Source: Pandoraea terrae (GTDB taxonomy: Bacteria; Pseudomonadota; Gammaproteobacteria; Burkholderiales; Burkholderiaceae). From it: a stretch of 64,000 bases of DNA. The position numbers were made by a program, and so were the translations under genes. The notes under the pieces are model-generated. The model had not been told where the DNA came from. It was given only the letters and a program-made list of their open reading frames with translations, and ran no database searches. Positions within the stretch are counted from its first letter, which is position 1. Each line of letters starts with the position of its first letter. Positions 17,458 to 26,182 of this stretch are shown one piece after another. The DNA is taken from NCBI RefSeq assembly GCF_902459695.1, contig NZ_CABPRZ010000001.1:392897-456896 (forward strand), in the 5' to 3' direction.

Positions 17458-19065
17458 ATGATGGGTGCATTGGGAGTGAATACCCGGGGCGGCGCTGGCG
17501 CTGTGTCGAACGATGCCATGCGGATGCAGGTGTTATCCGCGGCGTCATTGCCCGGCGATTTGGCTACGGTCGGGGGGACGGCGCCAGTGCCGGCGCCGCG
17601 CACGCGCGGCGGTGCGGGGACGGGCCAATCCAACGGCCTTGCGCCCGCGCGTGACATGCGAATGGACTTTGCGGCGTGCGCCGTGTTCGGCGCGGTGCTT
17701 GGCGGGATCGCCGCGACGACGACGACGAGCCAGCATTTTTACGCGCCGGAGTTTGCGCGCGCGTTACGGCGCGAGCCGGCGCTGGGCGATGCGATGCCTG
17801 CGGGGACGCCGTCGCGGCACGCCTTGGGCGCATTTACCACTGCCGTCGAGATGTCGGCCGCCGCCAACGCGGTCGCCGAAATCGATGCGTTTCTGAGCGC
17901 GTTGCAGGGCCCGGCCGATGCGGGGTGGCGGTTTCGCCTCGGGCGCGACATGTTGTCGCTTGTCGGCAACGCGGCGATCCTGACGATGATCGGCCAGCGG
18001 TTCTTGCGCGATGCCGCCGGCGAGTGCGTGGATGTCGGCACGGCCAACACACCATTCGGTACACCGTGGGCGGATTGGTTGCTGTTGAGTCTTGAGGGCG
18101 TGAAGGGGGGCATCACGCAGATGTTGGGTTACCCGACGCTGATTCGTCACCATGCGGTCGACGAGTACATCAAGCGTCTGGATGCAGGAACACGGCTATT
18201 GGAGGCGGCCATGCGGCCTCAGGGCGACGTGCGCGCTGGCGGGTCGGGGCGTGCGTGGCTGGCGGCATGCGAGCGGTTGCGCGAAGTGGCGACGGGCTTC
18301 ACGTTGGCGAACACGTGCGTGCCGCCGGCGCGGCTTGTCTTGTGGATTTCGCAGTGGACGGATGCGGGTGGCGCAGCCGGGCATGAGAGCCATCACAGCG
18401 CGGCTTTCGAGTTCCATCGCGGCTGGTTGCGATTGGCGGGCTTGTCGCTCGACAGCTTGCGTGCAATCACGAGTCTTGCGGGTACGGCGGCACGCACTGC
18501 GCTGTTCAAGTGCGATGCGCAGGCGGTTCGACGACGCTTGATGGAACTTGTCCGGATGGCCGGGGACGACAATGCCAACGTGCCGGCGAGTGTGCCCTTG
18601 CGTCTTGCACAAGTGGCGGCGCTGGTTGAGTGTTGCGATACGGCGCTGCTGTCCGCCATCGACCGCCATGAGGTATTGCGCGAGGCGCTGTTTGGCGCAG
18701 CGAAATTGTCCGCCGAAGACATCATGGCGCAGTGCAAGGCGCACGGTGTGCAGTGCGCGCCGAAGCGCACAGATGGCCGCTTGCGACTGTGCTGCCAGGC
18801 GGCGGAGAGCGCCTGGGGAAAGCGTTGGCGCAACGGTGCGTGGCGATGGGCGGGTGCGACCGGGGTACGGATCGCCTATCGGCTCCTGCTGAGCTACCAG
18901 CACTTCAGCAGTGCGCTGCCGGAATGGGTGGCGCACCGCTTTCACGAACGATCGCGGGCGGCGGTGCGCGAGGCTGCGGGCGTGCGGTCCCCGCGGTCCG
19001 GGCCCGTCACGCCCGCAACTTCAGCCGCGTACCTGTTGCGGGCGGACACCGCGACAAAGCTGTGA
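17458..19065 (+). CDS. long protein of unknown family with one hydrophobic segment
   Basis: 535 residues, not recognised. The N-terminal 70 residues are Gly/Ala/Pro-rich and disordered-looking, with TRGGAG occurring twice (9-14 and 49-54). A hydrophobic stretch follows (FAACAVFGAVLGGIA, 71-85), and the rest is a mostly helical, cysteine-containing region. Codon choice seems less biased than in neighbours (more TTG), which could mean acquired DNA. A secreted or host-interacting protein is possible, but nothing in the sequence proves it. Consecutive GTG, ATG and ATG codons leave the exact start open by two codons. Confidence 0.65.
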   Translation: MMGALGVNTRGGAGAVSNDAMRMQVLSAASLPGDLATVGGTAPVPAPRTRGGAGTGQSNGLAPARDMRMDFAACAVFGAVLGGIAATTTTSQHFYAPEFARALRREPALGDAMPAGTPSRHALGAFTTAVEMSAAANAVAEIDAFLSALQGPADAGWRFRLGRDMLSLVGNAAILTMIGQRFLRDAAGECVDVGTANTPFGTPWADWLLLSLEGVKGGITQMLGYPTLIRHHAVDEYIKRLDAGTRLLEAAMRPQGDVRAGGSGRAWLAACERLREVATGFTLANTCVPPARLVLWISQWTDAGGAAGHESHHSAAFEFHRGWLRLAGLSLDSLRAITSLAGTAARTALFKCDAQAVRRRLMELVRMAGDDNANVPASVPLRLAQVAALVECCDTALLSAIDRHEVLREALFGAAKLSAEDIMAQCKAHGVQCAPKRTDGRLRLCCQAAESAWGKRWRNGAWRWAGATGVRIAYRLLLSYQHFSSALPEWVAHRFHERSRAAVREAAGVRSPRSGPVTPATSAAYLLRADTATKL

Positions 19066-19140
19066 AGCCAATGGCAAAGGGCGACGGTGCGGAGTTGCGC
19101 CCGCCGGGCGCGTCCGCCCGGCATGACGCAGGTCCGCGCA

Positions 19141-20343
19141 TTACCAGTTGCTTTCCCGCTCGGGCGTGGCGGTGATCTTGTGGATCGACAGGTCGGCGCC
19201 GTAATACTCCTGTTCCTCGTCGAGACGCAGCCCCATGGTGCGTTTGAGGATGCCGTACACGACATAGCCGCCCGCGAAGGCAATCAGCACACCGAGCGCG
19301 CTGCCGAGGACTTGCGAGGCAAGGCTCACGCCGCCGAGGCCGCCGAGGGCAGATTGGCCGAATACGCCGGCGGCGATGCCGCCCCAGACGCCGCACACGC
19401 CGTGCAGCGGCCAGACGCCGAGGACGTCGTCGATGCGCAGGCGGTTTTGCGTCACGGTGAACAGCCACACGAACAACGCGCCGGCGACGGCGCCGACGAC
19501 GAGCGCGCCGAGCGGGTGCATGAGGTCCGAACCGGCGCAAACGGCAACGAGCCCGGCGAGCGGTCCGTTATGGATAAAGCCGGGATCGTCCTTGCCCAGC
19601 CACATCGCGACGAGGGTGCCGCCGACCATGGCCATGAGGGAGTTGATGGCCACAAGTCCGGAGATGCCGCCTAGGCGCTGCGCGCTCATGACGTTGAAGC
19701 CGAACCAGCCGACGATGAGGATCCAGGCGCCCAGCGCAAGGAAGGGGATCGACGACGGGGGATGAGCGGTCACCTGGCCTTGCCCGTTGTAGCGGCCGCG
19801 GCGGGCGCCGAGATGCAGTACGGCCGCCAGCCCGATCCAGCCGCCAACCGCATGCACGACGATGGAACCGGCAAAGTCATGGAAAGGGGCGCCGAATGTG
19901 CGGCCGAGCCAGTCCTGGATGCCGAGATGATTGTTCCAGGCGATGCCCTCGAAGAACGGGTAGAGCACGCCGACGAGGAAAAAGGTTGCGATCGACTGCG
20001 GATGAAACTTCGCGCGCTCGGCGATGCCGCCCGAGACAATCGCCGGAATGGCAGCGGCGAACGTCAGGAGGAAGAAGAACCGCACGAGTTCGTAGCCGTT
20101 GTGTTGTGCCAGGGTGTGGGCGCTGGACCAGAAATCGACGCCGTAAGCCAGCGGATAGCCGATGAAGAAATAGGCCAGCGCCGATACGGCGAAGTCGGTC
20201 AGGATCTTCACGAGGGCGTTGACCTGATTCTTCTTGCGGACGGTGCCGAGCTCGAGAAAGGCGAAGCCTGCGTGCATGGCGAGAATCATGACGGCGCCGA
20301 TCAGGATGAACAGCACGTCGCCAGGTGTATTGGTATTGGGCAT
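19141..20343 (-). CDS. amt: ammonium transporter, Amt family
   Basis: 400 residues, about 11 membrane segments. Key residues of the conduction path are present: D156, and the twin histidines H164 (IVVHAVGG) and H314 (LHGVCGVWGG). It moves ammonium or ammonia into the cell under nitrogen limitation. The usual PII partner gene glnK is not adjacent. A sigma-54 promoter and an NtrC-type site lie upstream. The start at 20343 is chosen because upstream codons extend into the promoter. Confidence 0.93.
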   Translation of the reverse strand: MPNTNTPGDVLFILIGAVMILAMHAGFAFLELGTVRKKNQVNALVKILTDFAVSALAYFFIGYPLAYGVDFWSSAHTLAQHNGYELVRFFFLLTFAAAIPAIVSGGIAERAKFHPQSIATFFLVGVLYPFFEGIAWNNHLGIQDWLGRTFGAPFHDFAGSIVVHAVGGWIGLAAVLHLGARRGRYNGQGQVTAHPPSSIPFLALGAWILIVGWFGFNVMSAQRLGGISGLVAINSLMAMVGGTLVAMWLGKDDPGFIHNGPLAGLVAVCAGSDLMHPLGALVVGAVAGALFVWLFTVTQNRLRIDDVLGVWPLHGVCGVWGGIAAGVFGQSALGGLGGVSLASQVLGSALGVLIAFAGGYVVYGILKRTMGLRLDEEQEYYGADLSIHKITATPERESNW

Positions 20344-20384
20344 GAATGTGCGATTTTGGTGCAAGTCGAATGAAGAATGATGAT

Positions 20385-20401
20385 AAGCAAGGACGGTGCC
20401 A
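20385..20401 (-). promoter_or_regulatory. sigma-54 promoter of amt
   Basis: On the minus strand TGGCAC, five bases, TTGCTT gives the -24/-12 sigma-54 pattern with GG and GC separated by exactly ten bases. Transcription would start near 20374, about 30 bp before the amt start. Confidence 0.8.
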
Positions 20402-20467
20402 GAATCGCCAAGCATTTGATTTTTATGGATGCCTGTTTTTCTGGTGCGAGATGGTGCACGCGAAGAA

Positions 20468-20482
20468 GCACTTTTTGGGTGC
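20468..20482. promoter_or_regulatory. NtrC-type upstream activator site for amt
   Basis: GCAC, seven bases, GTGC (GCACTTTTTGGGTGC) matches the NtrC consensus GCACC-N5-GGTGC at 9 of 10 defined positions. It lies roughly 95-110 bp upstream of the predicted sigma-54 start site, a usual enhancer distance. It also has hairpin potential, but no gene ends here. Confidence 0.65.
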
Positions 20483-20644
20483 TTTCGTGCGAGGTTGCGG
20501 TGCGCGCGGTTCGACAGGGCGATGGGCGAATGGGGCAGTCACACGGTAGAATCGTTTCGTTCGTCCTGACGCCGGCCGCAAGACGCGCGCGGGTGCAGGG
20601 CCGCCGATTCCATCGCAGCGTTACCACTGAGGATACGTCTCACC

Positions 20645-20944
20645 ATGATCTTTGAAATCGCCCAGATCGAAGTCAAGCCCGGCACCGAGGCCGAATTTGA
20701 ACGCGGTGTCGTTGCCGCCACCCCGTTGTTCAAACGCGCACGTGGCTGCCATGGCCTGCGCCTGCTCAAGTCGATCGAACAGCCCGCGCATTACAGCCTC
20801 GTCGTGACGTGGGAAACGCTCGAGGACCACATGGTGCATTTCCGTGAGTCGGACGACTTTCTGGAGTGGCGCCGTCTTGTCGGCAGCTGCTTTGCCGCAC
20901 CGCCGAATGTCGGCCACGTGACGGAAGCGCTCGTCGGCTTCTGA
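20645..20944 (+). CDS. antibiotic biosynthesis monooxygenase (ABM) domain protein
   Basis: 99 residues, dimeric ferredoxin-like alpha/beta fold typical of ABM proteins. It begins with MIFEIAQIEVKPGTEAEFE and has the central VVTWETLEDHMVHFRES strand-helix pair. Family members act as small oxygenases or are of unknown role. Alone on the plus strand; a TAGAAT at 20547-20552 could serve as -10 box. Confidence 0.8.
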   Translation: MIFEIAQIEVKPGTEAEFERGVVAATPLFKRARGCHGLRLLKSIEQPAHYSLVVTWETLEDHMVHFRESDDFLEWRRLVGSCFAAPPNVGHVTEALVGF

Positions 20945-21156
20945 ACGGCGCCAGGCGGAGATCGGGAGGGCGACAGTTACTGCGCCCGCCCGGTCTGCCG
21001 TCGCAGGAAGGACGGAGGTGCCGCCGCGAACCGGACGGGATGCCACCCCTTCAGTGCGGACAGTGAAACAGTGTTTGTCTACGGGTTAACGCGCAGGATC
21101 GCGTCATAACTTTTCATATAACATGCAAACCGGAAAAATTTGGCGCAGTGGAGACG

Positions 21157-21894
21157 ATGACAACAAAACCCCGGACGTTGACCGAGCAGGTCGCCCAGCA
21201 GTTGATCGAGGCGATCCGCCAGGGCGAATACCCGGTCGGCACGAAGTTGCCGACGGGCAAGGTGCTGGCCGAGACGTACGGCGTCAGCCAGGCGGTGATT
21301 CGTGAAGTGACCGAGCGCTTGCGCGCACAGGGGCTGATCGACAGCCGCCAGGGTGCTGGCGTGACGGTCAAGTCCCGCACGCCGTCGAGTGGCTTCCAGG
21401 TGCCGGGCGCGCATGAGCAAAGCCGTATCGACCTCGCCAGTGTGTACGAACTTCGGCTCGATCTCGAAAGCACCGCCGCCGCGTTGGCCGCGGTGCGCCA
21501 CACCCCTGCCGATATCGAGCGGCTTGCCGACATCCTCACACGTCTGAAGGCCAATCTCTTCCACGCCGACAGTGGCGTGGAAGACGACACCGCGTTCCAT
21601 GCCACGATCGCGCAGGCGACACATAACCCGTACTACGCGGAATTGCTGCAATACCTGAATCTGCAGATCCGGCAAGCCGTTCAGACCGCGCGAACGAACA
21701 CGCTGCGGCATTCCGGTCTCGCGGAGCAGGTATACGAGGAACACGTTGCCGTGTTCAACGCCATCAAGGCGCGCGACCCGTTGCTCGCGCGTGCGGCGGC
21801 GCTCTCCCACCTGCTGCGCGCCTCGGCCCGTCTCGGGCTGACGCTGCCCGGCCGCGACATCATCACCGGCGCGATCGCGTCTTCCGTCTCATGA
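21157..21894 (+). CDS. GntR-family (FadR subfamily) regulator
   Basis: 245 residues. N-terminal winged helix (LTEQVAQQLIEAIRQGEYPVG, then VLAETYGVSQAVIREV) and a C-terminal all-helical FCD ligand domain with probable metal-binding histidines. It overlaps the next gene by 4 bp (ATGA), so it is the first gene of the hydroxyacid operon and probably controls it. GTG at 21148 is an alternative start. Confidence 0.88.
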   Translation: MTTKPRTLTEQVAQQLIEAIRQGEYPVGTKLPTGKVLAETYGVSQAVIREVTERLRAQGLIDSRQGAGVTVKSRTPSSGFQVPGAHEQSRIDLASVYELRLDLESTAAALAAVRHTPADIERLADILTRLKANLFHADSGVEDDTAFHATIAQATHNPYYAELLQYLNLQIRQAVQTARTNTLRHSGLAEQVYEEHVAVFNAIKARDPLLARAAALSHLLRASARLGLTLPGRDIITGAIASSVS

Positions 21895-23303
21895 ATTCAG
21901 TGAACTTTATCCAACGTCTGCGCGATGCCATCGGCGACGACAGTGTTTTTACAACGCCCGACGACATTGCGCCGTGGCTCACGGATTGGCGTGGCCTTTA
22001 TCGCGGCCATGCGCAAGCCGTTGTGCGGCCACGTACGACCGAGGCCGTCTCGCGCGTGCTTGCTTTGTGCCAGGACGCCCGCGTGCCCGTCGTGCCGCGG
22101 GGCGGGAACACCGGCTTGTGCGGCGGCGCGACGCCGGACGGTGCGTCGAACAATCTGGTCTTGAGCCTCGATCGCATGAACGCGATTCGCGGCATCGACA
22201 CGATCGCCAATACGCTCGTGGCGGAAGCCGGCTGCATTCTCGGCGACCTCCAGCGCGCGGCCGCCGAAGTGAATCGCTTGCTGCCGCTCAGTCTGGCCGC
22301 CGAGGATTCCTGCCAGCTCGGCGGCAATCTCGCGACGAACGCGGGCGGCGTGAATGTCGTGCGCTACGGAATGGCGCGCGAACTGGTGCTCGGTCTCGAA
22401 GCGGTGCTGCCTGGCGGCGAGATCTGGCACGGCCTGCGCACGCTGCGCAAGGACAACACGGGCTACGACCTCAAGCAGTTGCTGATTGGCTCGGAAGGCA
22501 CGCTCGGCGTGATCACCGCCGCCGCGCTGCGTCTGTACGCGCCGACGCCGGTGCGCCAGGTCGTGATCGCCGCGGTCGCTTCGCCGCGCCAGGCGCTCGC
22601 GTTGTACGAACTGCTGTTCGCGGAGTGCGGTCCGCGCATGCAGGCGTTCGAATTCTTCACGGGCGAATGTGTCGATCTCGTCGCCGCGAATGTCGAGGGC
22701 GTACGTTCGCCGTTCGCCGGCCGACATCCCGCCTACGTGTTGGTCGAGCTGGCCGACACGGCGGACGAGGCGGGCCTGAACGCGTTGCTCGAACGCGTGA
22801 TCGAACAGGCCATTGAGCGCGACTTGTGCGCGGATGCGGTGGTGTCGTCGTCGCTCGCGCAGATCGAGGCCATGTGGAAGCTGCGTGAAGAAATCTCGGA
22901 AGCGCAACGCGCGGACGGACTGCACCTCAAGCATGACGTTTCACTGCCGATCGAGGCGATTCCCGATTTCATGGTGAGCGCCGAGGCCCGCATCCGCCGC
23001 GTGTGTCCCGACGTGCGCCCTTTCATATTCGGGCATTTCGGCGACGGCAATCTGCATTACAACCTGTCGCGTCCGGCCGGTGCGCCGAACGACTTTATGG
23101 CGCAGCACGGCGAGCCGCTGACGGCCGAAGTGCTCGACGAGGTCGCGCAGTATGGCGGCAGCATCAGCGCGGAGCACGGCATCGGCCAGCTCAAGCGCGA
23201 CTATTTTGCGAAGTACAAAGCACCGCTCGAGTTGCGGCTGATGCGCGAGATCAAGCAGGTCTTCGATCCCGCCGGCATCATGAATCCGGGCAAGTTGCTC
23301 TGA
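21891..23303 (+). CDS. FAD-linked dehydrogenase, D-2-hydroxyglutarate dehydrogenase-like
   Basis: 470 residues, FAD_binding_4 plus FAD-oxidase_C architecture. PRGGNTGLCGG and the NLATNAGGVNVVRYG stretch form the FAD site, and GHFGDGNLHYN and EHGIGQLKRDYF the metal and substrate site. RKDNTGYDLKQLLIGSEGT is very close to eukaryotic D-2-hydroxyglutarate dehydrogenase. D-lactate or glycolate dehydrogenases are related alternatives. The L-2-hydroxyglutarate-type enzyme further down the operon supports 2-hydroxyglutarate as substrate. Confidence 0.85.
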   Translation: MNSVNFIQRLRDAIGDDSVFTTPDDIAPWLTDWRGLYRGHAQAVVRPRTTEAVSRVLALCQDARVPVVPRGGNTGLCGGATPDGASNNLVLSLDRMNAIRGIDTIANTLVAEAGCILGDLQRAAAEVNRLLPLSLAAEDSCQLGGNLATNAGGVNVVRYGMARELVLGLEAVLPGGEIWHGLRTLRKDNTGYDLKQLLIGSEGTLGVITAAALRLYAPTPVRQVVIAAVASPRQALALYELLFAECGPRMQAFEFFTGECVDLVAANVEGVRSPFAGRHPAYVLVELADTADEAGLNALLERVIEQAIERDLCADAVVSSSLAQIEAMWKLREEISEAQRADGLHLKHDVSLPIEAIPDFMVSAEARIRRVCPDVRPFIFGHFGDGNLHYNLSRPAGAPNDFMAQHGEPLTAEVLDEVAQYGGSISAEHGIGQLKRDYFAKYKAPLELRLMREIKQVFDPAGIMNPGKLL

Positions 23304-23336
23304 ACGCCCGATTCGAACAAACGAGGAGACACGAAG

Positions 23337-24566
23337 ATGAACTGGTATCGCCAGATGAACACCACCGAGCGGCGGACTTTCATCGCCGCGTTCGGCGGCT
23401 GGGCGCTCGACGCGCTCGACTTCATGGTCTTCACCTTCGTGATCACGACGTTGATCACGGTGTTCTCCATCGACAAGGCACAGGCCGGTTTGCTCGCGAC
23501 GGTCACGCTGCTGTTCTCGGCAATCGGCGGCTGGCTGGCCGGCATGCTCGCCGACAGGTACGGACGCGTACGCGTGTTGCAGGGCACGATCCTGTGGTTC
23601 TCGGTGTGCACGGTGCTGATCGGCTTCGCGCAAAATTTCGAGCAGATCTTCCTCCTGCGTGCGCTGCAAGGCCTGGGTTTCGGCGGCGAATGGGCGGTCG
23701 GTTCGGTGCTCATGGGCGAGATTGTCCGTACCGAGCATCGCGGCCGCGCCGTCGGCACGGTGCAAAGCGGCTGGGCCGTCGGCTGGGCCGTGGCCGCCCT
23801 GTGCTATACGGGCGCGTTCAGCTGGTTGCCGGAAGTCTACGCGTGGCGCGCGCTGTTCTGGATCGGCGTGATCCCGGCCCTGCTTGTGCTGTACATCCGC
23901 AAGCATGTGCCGGAACCCGAGTTGTTCCAGCGCACGCAAAAAAGCGAAGAGACCAGCGCGCACCGGACCTCGCCGCTGGCGATCTTCTCGCCGGCGCTGA
24001 TCAAGACGACGGGCTTGGCGGCCTTGCTCTGCACGGGCGCGCAAGGCGGTTACTATGCCGTCACGACCTGGCTGCCGACGTTCCTCAAGACCGAGCGCCA
24101 TTTGTCGGTGATCGGCACGGGCGGCTATTTGCTGGTGATCATTCTCGGTTCGTTCATCGGCTATCTGGTCGGCGCGTACCTGACGGACCGCCTGGGCCGC
24201 CGCGGGAATCTGCTGGTTTTCGCGCTGCTTTCGGGGGCGAGCATCTACGTCTACACGCAGTTGTCATTGACGAACGAACAGATGCTGGTGCTGGGCTTCC
24301 CGCTTGGATTCGCCGCGTCCGGCATCTTCAGCGGCATGGGCGCCTATTTGACGGAACTGTTTCCCTCGCCCGTGCGCGCAAACGGGCAGGGCTTCGCGTA
24401 CAACTTCGGCCGCGGCATCGGCGCGTTGTTTCCGAGCCTCGTGGGCTATCTCGCCAAGACGAGCGGTCTGGGCGCAGCCATCGGCATGTTCGCCGGCGGC
24501 GCTTATCTCCTGGTGCTTCTGACCGCGTTCCTGTTGCCTGAAACGAAAGGCCGCGAGATCCATTGA
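23337..24566 (+). CDS. MFS transporter for organic acids
   Basis: 409 residues, 12 membrane segments, metabolite:H+ symporter subfamily. The loop 2-3 motif is seen as GMLADRYGRVRVL and a GGEWAVGSVLMGEI motif lies in the fourth to fifth segment. Relatives carry lactate, shikimate, sialate or aromatic acids. Standing between two hydroxyacid dehydrogenases, it probably imports the hydroxyacid substrate. GAGGAG precedes the ATG. Confidence 0.88.
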   Translation: MNWYRQMNTTERRTFIAAFGGWALDALDFMVFTFVITTLITVFSIDKAQAGLLATVTLLFSAIGGWLAGMLADRYGRVRVLQGTILWFSVCTVLIGFAQNFEQIFLLRALQGLGFGGEWAVGSVLMGEIVRTEHRGRAVGTVQSGWAVGWAVAALCYTGAFSWLPEVYAWRALFWIGVIPALLVLYIRKHVPEPELFQRTQKSEETSAHRTSPLAIFSPALIKTTGLAALLCTGAQGGYYAVTTWLPTFLKTERHLSVIGTGGYLLVIILGSFIGYLVGAYLTDRLGRRGNLLVFALLSGASIYVYTQLSLTNEQMLVLGFPLGFAASGIFSGMGAYLTELFPSPVRANGQGFAYNFGRGIGALFPSLVGYLAKTSGLGAAIGMFAGGAYLLVLLTAFLLPETKGREIH

Positions 24567-24641
24567 GCGCGTGGGTGACGGCCGCACGGCCTCGGCCATG
24601 CGGCCATGCGATGTGAGTGACGGTTTGAGGAATAAGCTGAA

Positions 24642-25745
24642 ATGGAACAAGTCGATTGCGTCGTGATCGGCGCGGGCGTGGTGGGATTGGCGGTTGCGCG
24701 CGCGCTGGCATTGGCGGGGCGCGAGGTCGTCATCCTCGAGTCCGAGCGCGCCATCGGCACCGGTACGAGTTCGCGCAACAGCGAAGTCATTCATGGCGGC
24801 ATTTACTATCCGCCCGGATCGCTCAAGGCGCGGCTGTGCGTGGAAGGCAAACGCCGGCTCTATGAATTCTGCGCCACGCATGGCGTCGAGCATCGCCGTT
24901 GCGGCAAGCTGATCGTGGCCACGAGCGCCGCGCAAGTCGGGGAGCTGGAAGCGATTGAACGCAATGCCCGCGCGAGCGGTGTCGATGACCTGCGCTGGTT
25001 GTCGCAAGCCGACGTCGCCGCGCTTGAGCCGGCGTTGTCATGCCACGGCGCGTTGCTCTCGCCATCGACCGGCATCATCGACAGTCATGGCTTGATGCTG
25101 GCGTTGCAAGGCGACGCGGAAACGGCGGGCGCGATGTTGGCATTCGACGCGCGCGTCGTCGGCGGGCGCGCCGGCGACGCCGACGGTATCGAACTCGACG
25201 TGATGACGGAAGGCACTGTCTCGACATTGCGTGCTTCTGCCGTCGTCAACAGCGCGGGGTTGTGCGCAGTCGATATCGCCAGAGCGATCGACGGACTCGC
25301 CGCGGGGCACATCCCGCAGCGCTACTACGCCAAGGGCAGTTATTTCACATGCGCGCAGCGCGCGCCGTTTTCGCATCTGGTCTACCCCGTGCCCGAACCG
25401 GGCGGGCTGGGCGTGCATCTCACGCTCGATCTGGGGGGGCAGGCGCGTTTCGGCCCGAACGTACAGTGGATCGACGAGATCGACTACTCGGTCAATCCGT
25501 CGGATGGCAACGCATTCTATGCCGCAGTGCGCCGCTATTGGCCGGCGTTGGCCGACGGCGCGCTGCACGCGGGCTATGCCGGAATTCGCCCGAAGATCAG
25601 CGGGCCGGGTGAGCCTGCGGCGGATTTTCGGATCGACGGGCCGGCCACGCACGGTGTGCCGGGGCTGGTGAATCTCTTCGGCATCGAATCGCCGGGACTG
25701 ACGGCGTCGATGGCGATCGCCGACCACGTGCTGACGCTTATATAA
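24642..25745 (+). CDS. L-2-hydroxyglutarate dehydrogenase-family FAD protein
   Basis: 367 residues, DAO-type flavoprotein. The N-terminal dinucleotide motif [15 protein letters not shown] is clear, followed by [18 protein letters not shown], which is diagnostic of the L2HGDH/LhgO group, and a C-terminal [18 protein letters not shown] segment. It would oxidise L-2-hydroxyglutarate to 2-oxoglutarate, passing electrons to quinone or oxygen. Last gene of the GntR cluster. Confidence 0.87.
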   Translation: MEQVDCVVIGAGVVGLAVARALALAGREVVILESERAIGTGTSSRNSEVIHGGIYYPPGSLKARLCVEGKRRLYEFCATHGVEHRRCGKLIVATSAAQVGELEAIERNARASGVDDLRWLSQADVAALEPALSCHGALLSPSTGIIDSHGLMLALQGDAETAGAMLAFDARVVGGRAGDADGIELDVMTEGTVSTLRASAVVNSAGLCAVDIARAIDGLAAGHIPQRYYAKGSYFTCAQRAPFSHLVYPVPEPGGLGVHLTLDLGGQARFGPNVQWIDEIDYSVNPSDGNAFYAAVRRYWPALADGALHAGYAGIRPKISGPGEPAADFRIDGPATHGVPGLVNLFGIESPGLTASMAIADHVLTLI

Positions 25746-25825
25746 GCAGCCCGGCCGCCACAGCGCCCGAATGCGTGCGCGTGAAAATTCTGCTGTCCGA
25801 TCAATGGCTTGGCTGATTTGGTCCG

Positions 25826-25864
25826 GGATTATCAACAGGCTTGTGAACATTTTCTGTGGATAAG
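25826..25864 (+). repeat. 39-bp DnaA-box repeat, copy 4
   Basis: Distant copy of the unit at 12706-13074, same length and orientation, 12.8 kb away. It contains TTATCAACA, TTGTGAACA and the DnaA box TGTGGATAA (25855-25863). The last 19 bases are identical to copy 2. It sits between the hydroxyglutarate cluster and the TnpB element. Confidence 0.88.
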
Positions 25865-26011
25865 CCCGGTTGCCGAGGCGAAGCAGCGCGCCTTCAGCGT
25901 TGCGGCTTGACCCGGTGCGCCGCAAGCCTCGGTCTTCAGGCCGGGGAGGATGGCCCAAGGCCCCACTTCCTTCGGGGCGTAGCGCGGACGCCGTAGGCGT
26001 CCTTTGGGCGG

Positions 26012-26110
26012 TCAGTGTGGGGGCTGCTGCTGTTCGATGTACTGGCGAATGATTTCGATGGGCGCGCCGCTACCGCTTCCGGCGAAACACGGTGGCGACC
26101 ACAGCGCCTT
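26012..26110 (-). pseudogene. 3' remnant of tnpA (IS200/IS605 transposase)
   Basis: The last 32 codons and stop of a Y1 transposase, read on the minus strand: LWSPPCFAGSGSGAPIEI and then IRQYIEQQQ, with the catalytic tyrosine of the family. Everything upstream, including the HUH motif, is missing; the remnant runs straight into the tnpB leader. Divergent tnpA/tnpB is the normal IS605 layout, so an internal deletion is the simplest history. Confidence 0.7.
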
Positions 26111-26182
26111 CCTCAAAAAAAATCAGAAAAAACGCCATGTCTGCCAGGCCGTATTTCGTTGTGGGTCGTCATAGCCCCACGT

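Noticed and set aside
19097..19111. GCGCCC/GGGCGC stem between the convergent unknown gene and amt as a terminator
   Set aside because: The stem is only six pairs with no T tract on either strand; it is common chance structure in DNA of this base composition.
20464..20484. AAGCAC/GTGCTT stem read as a terminator
   Set aside because: No gene ends there, and the GCAC-N7-GTGC core with a sigma-54 promoter nearby is better explained as an NtrC site.
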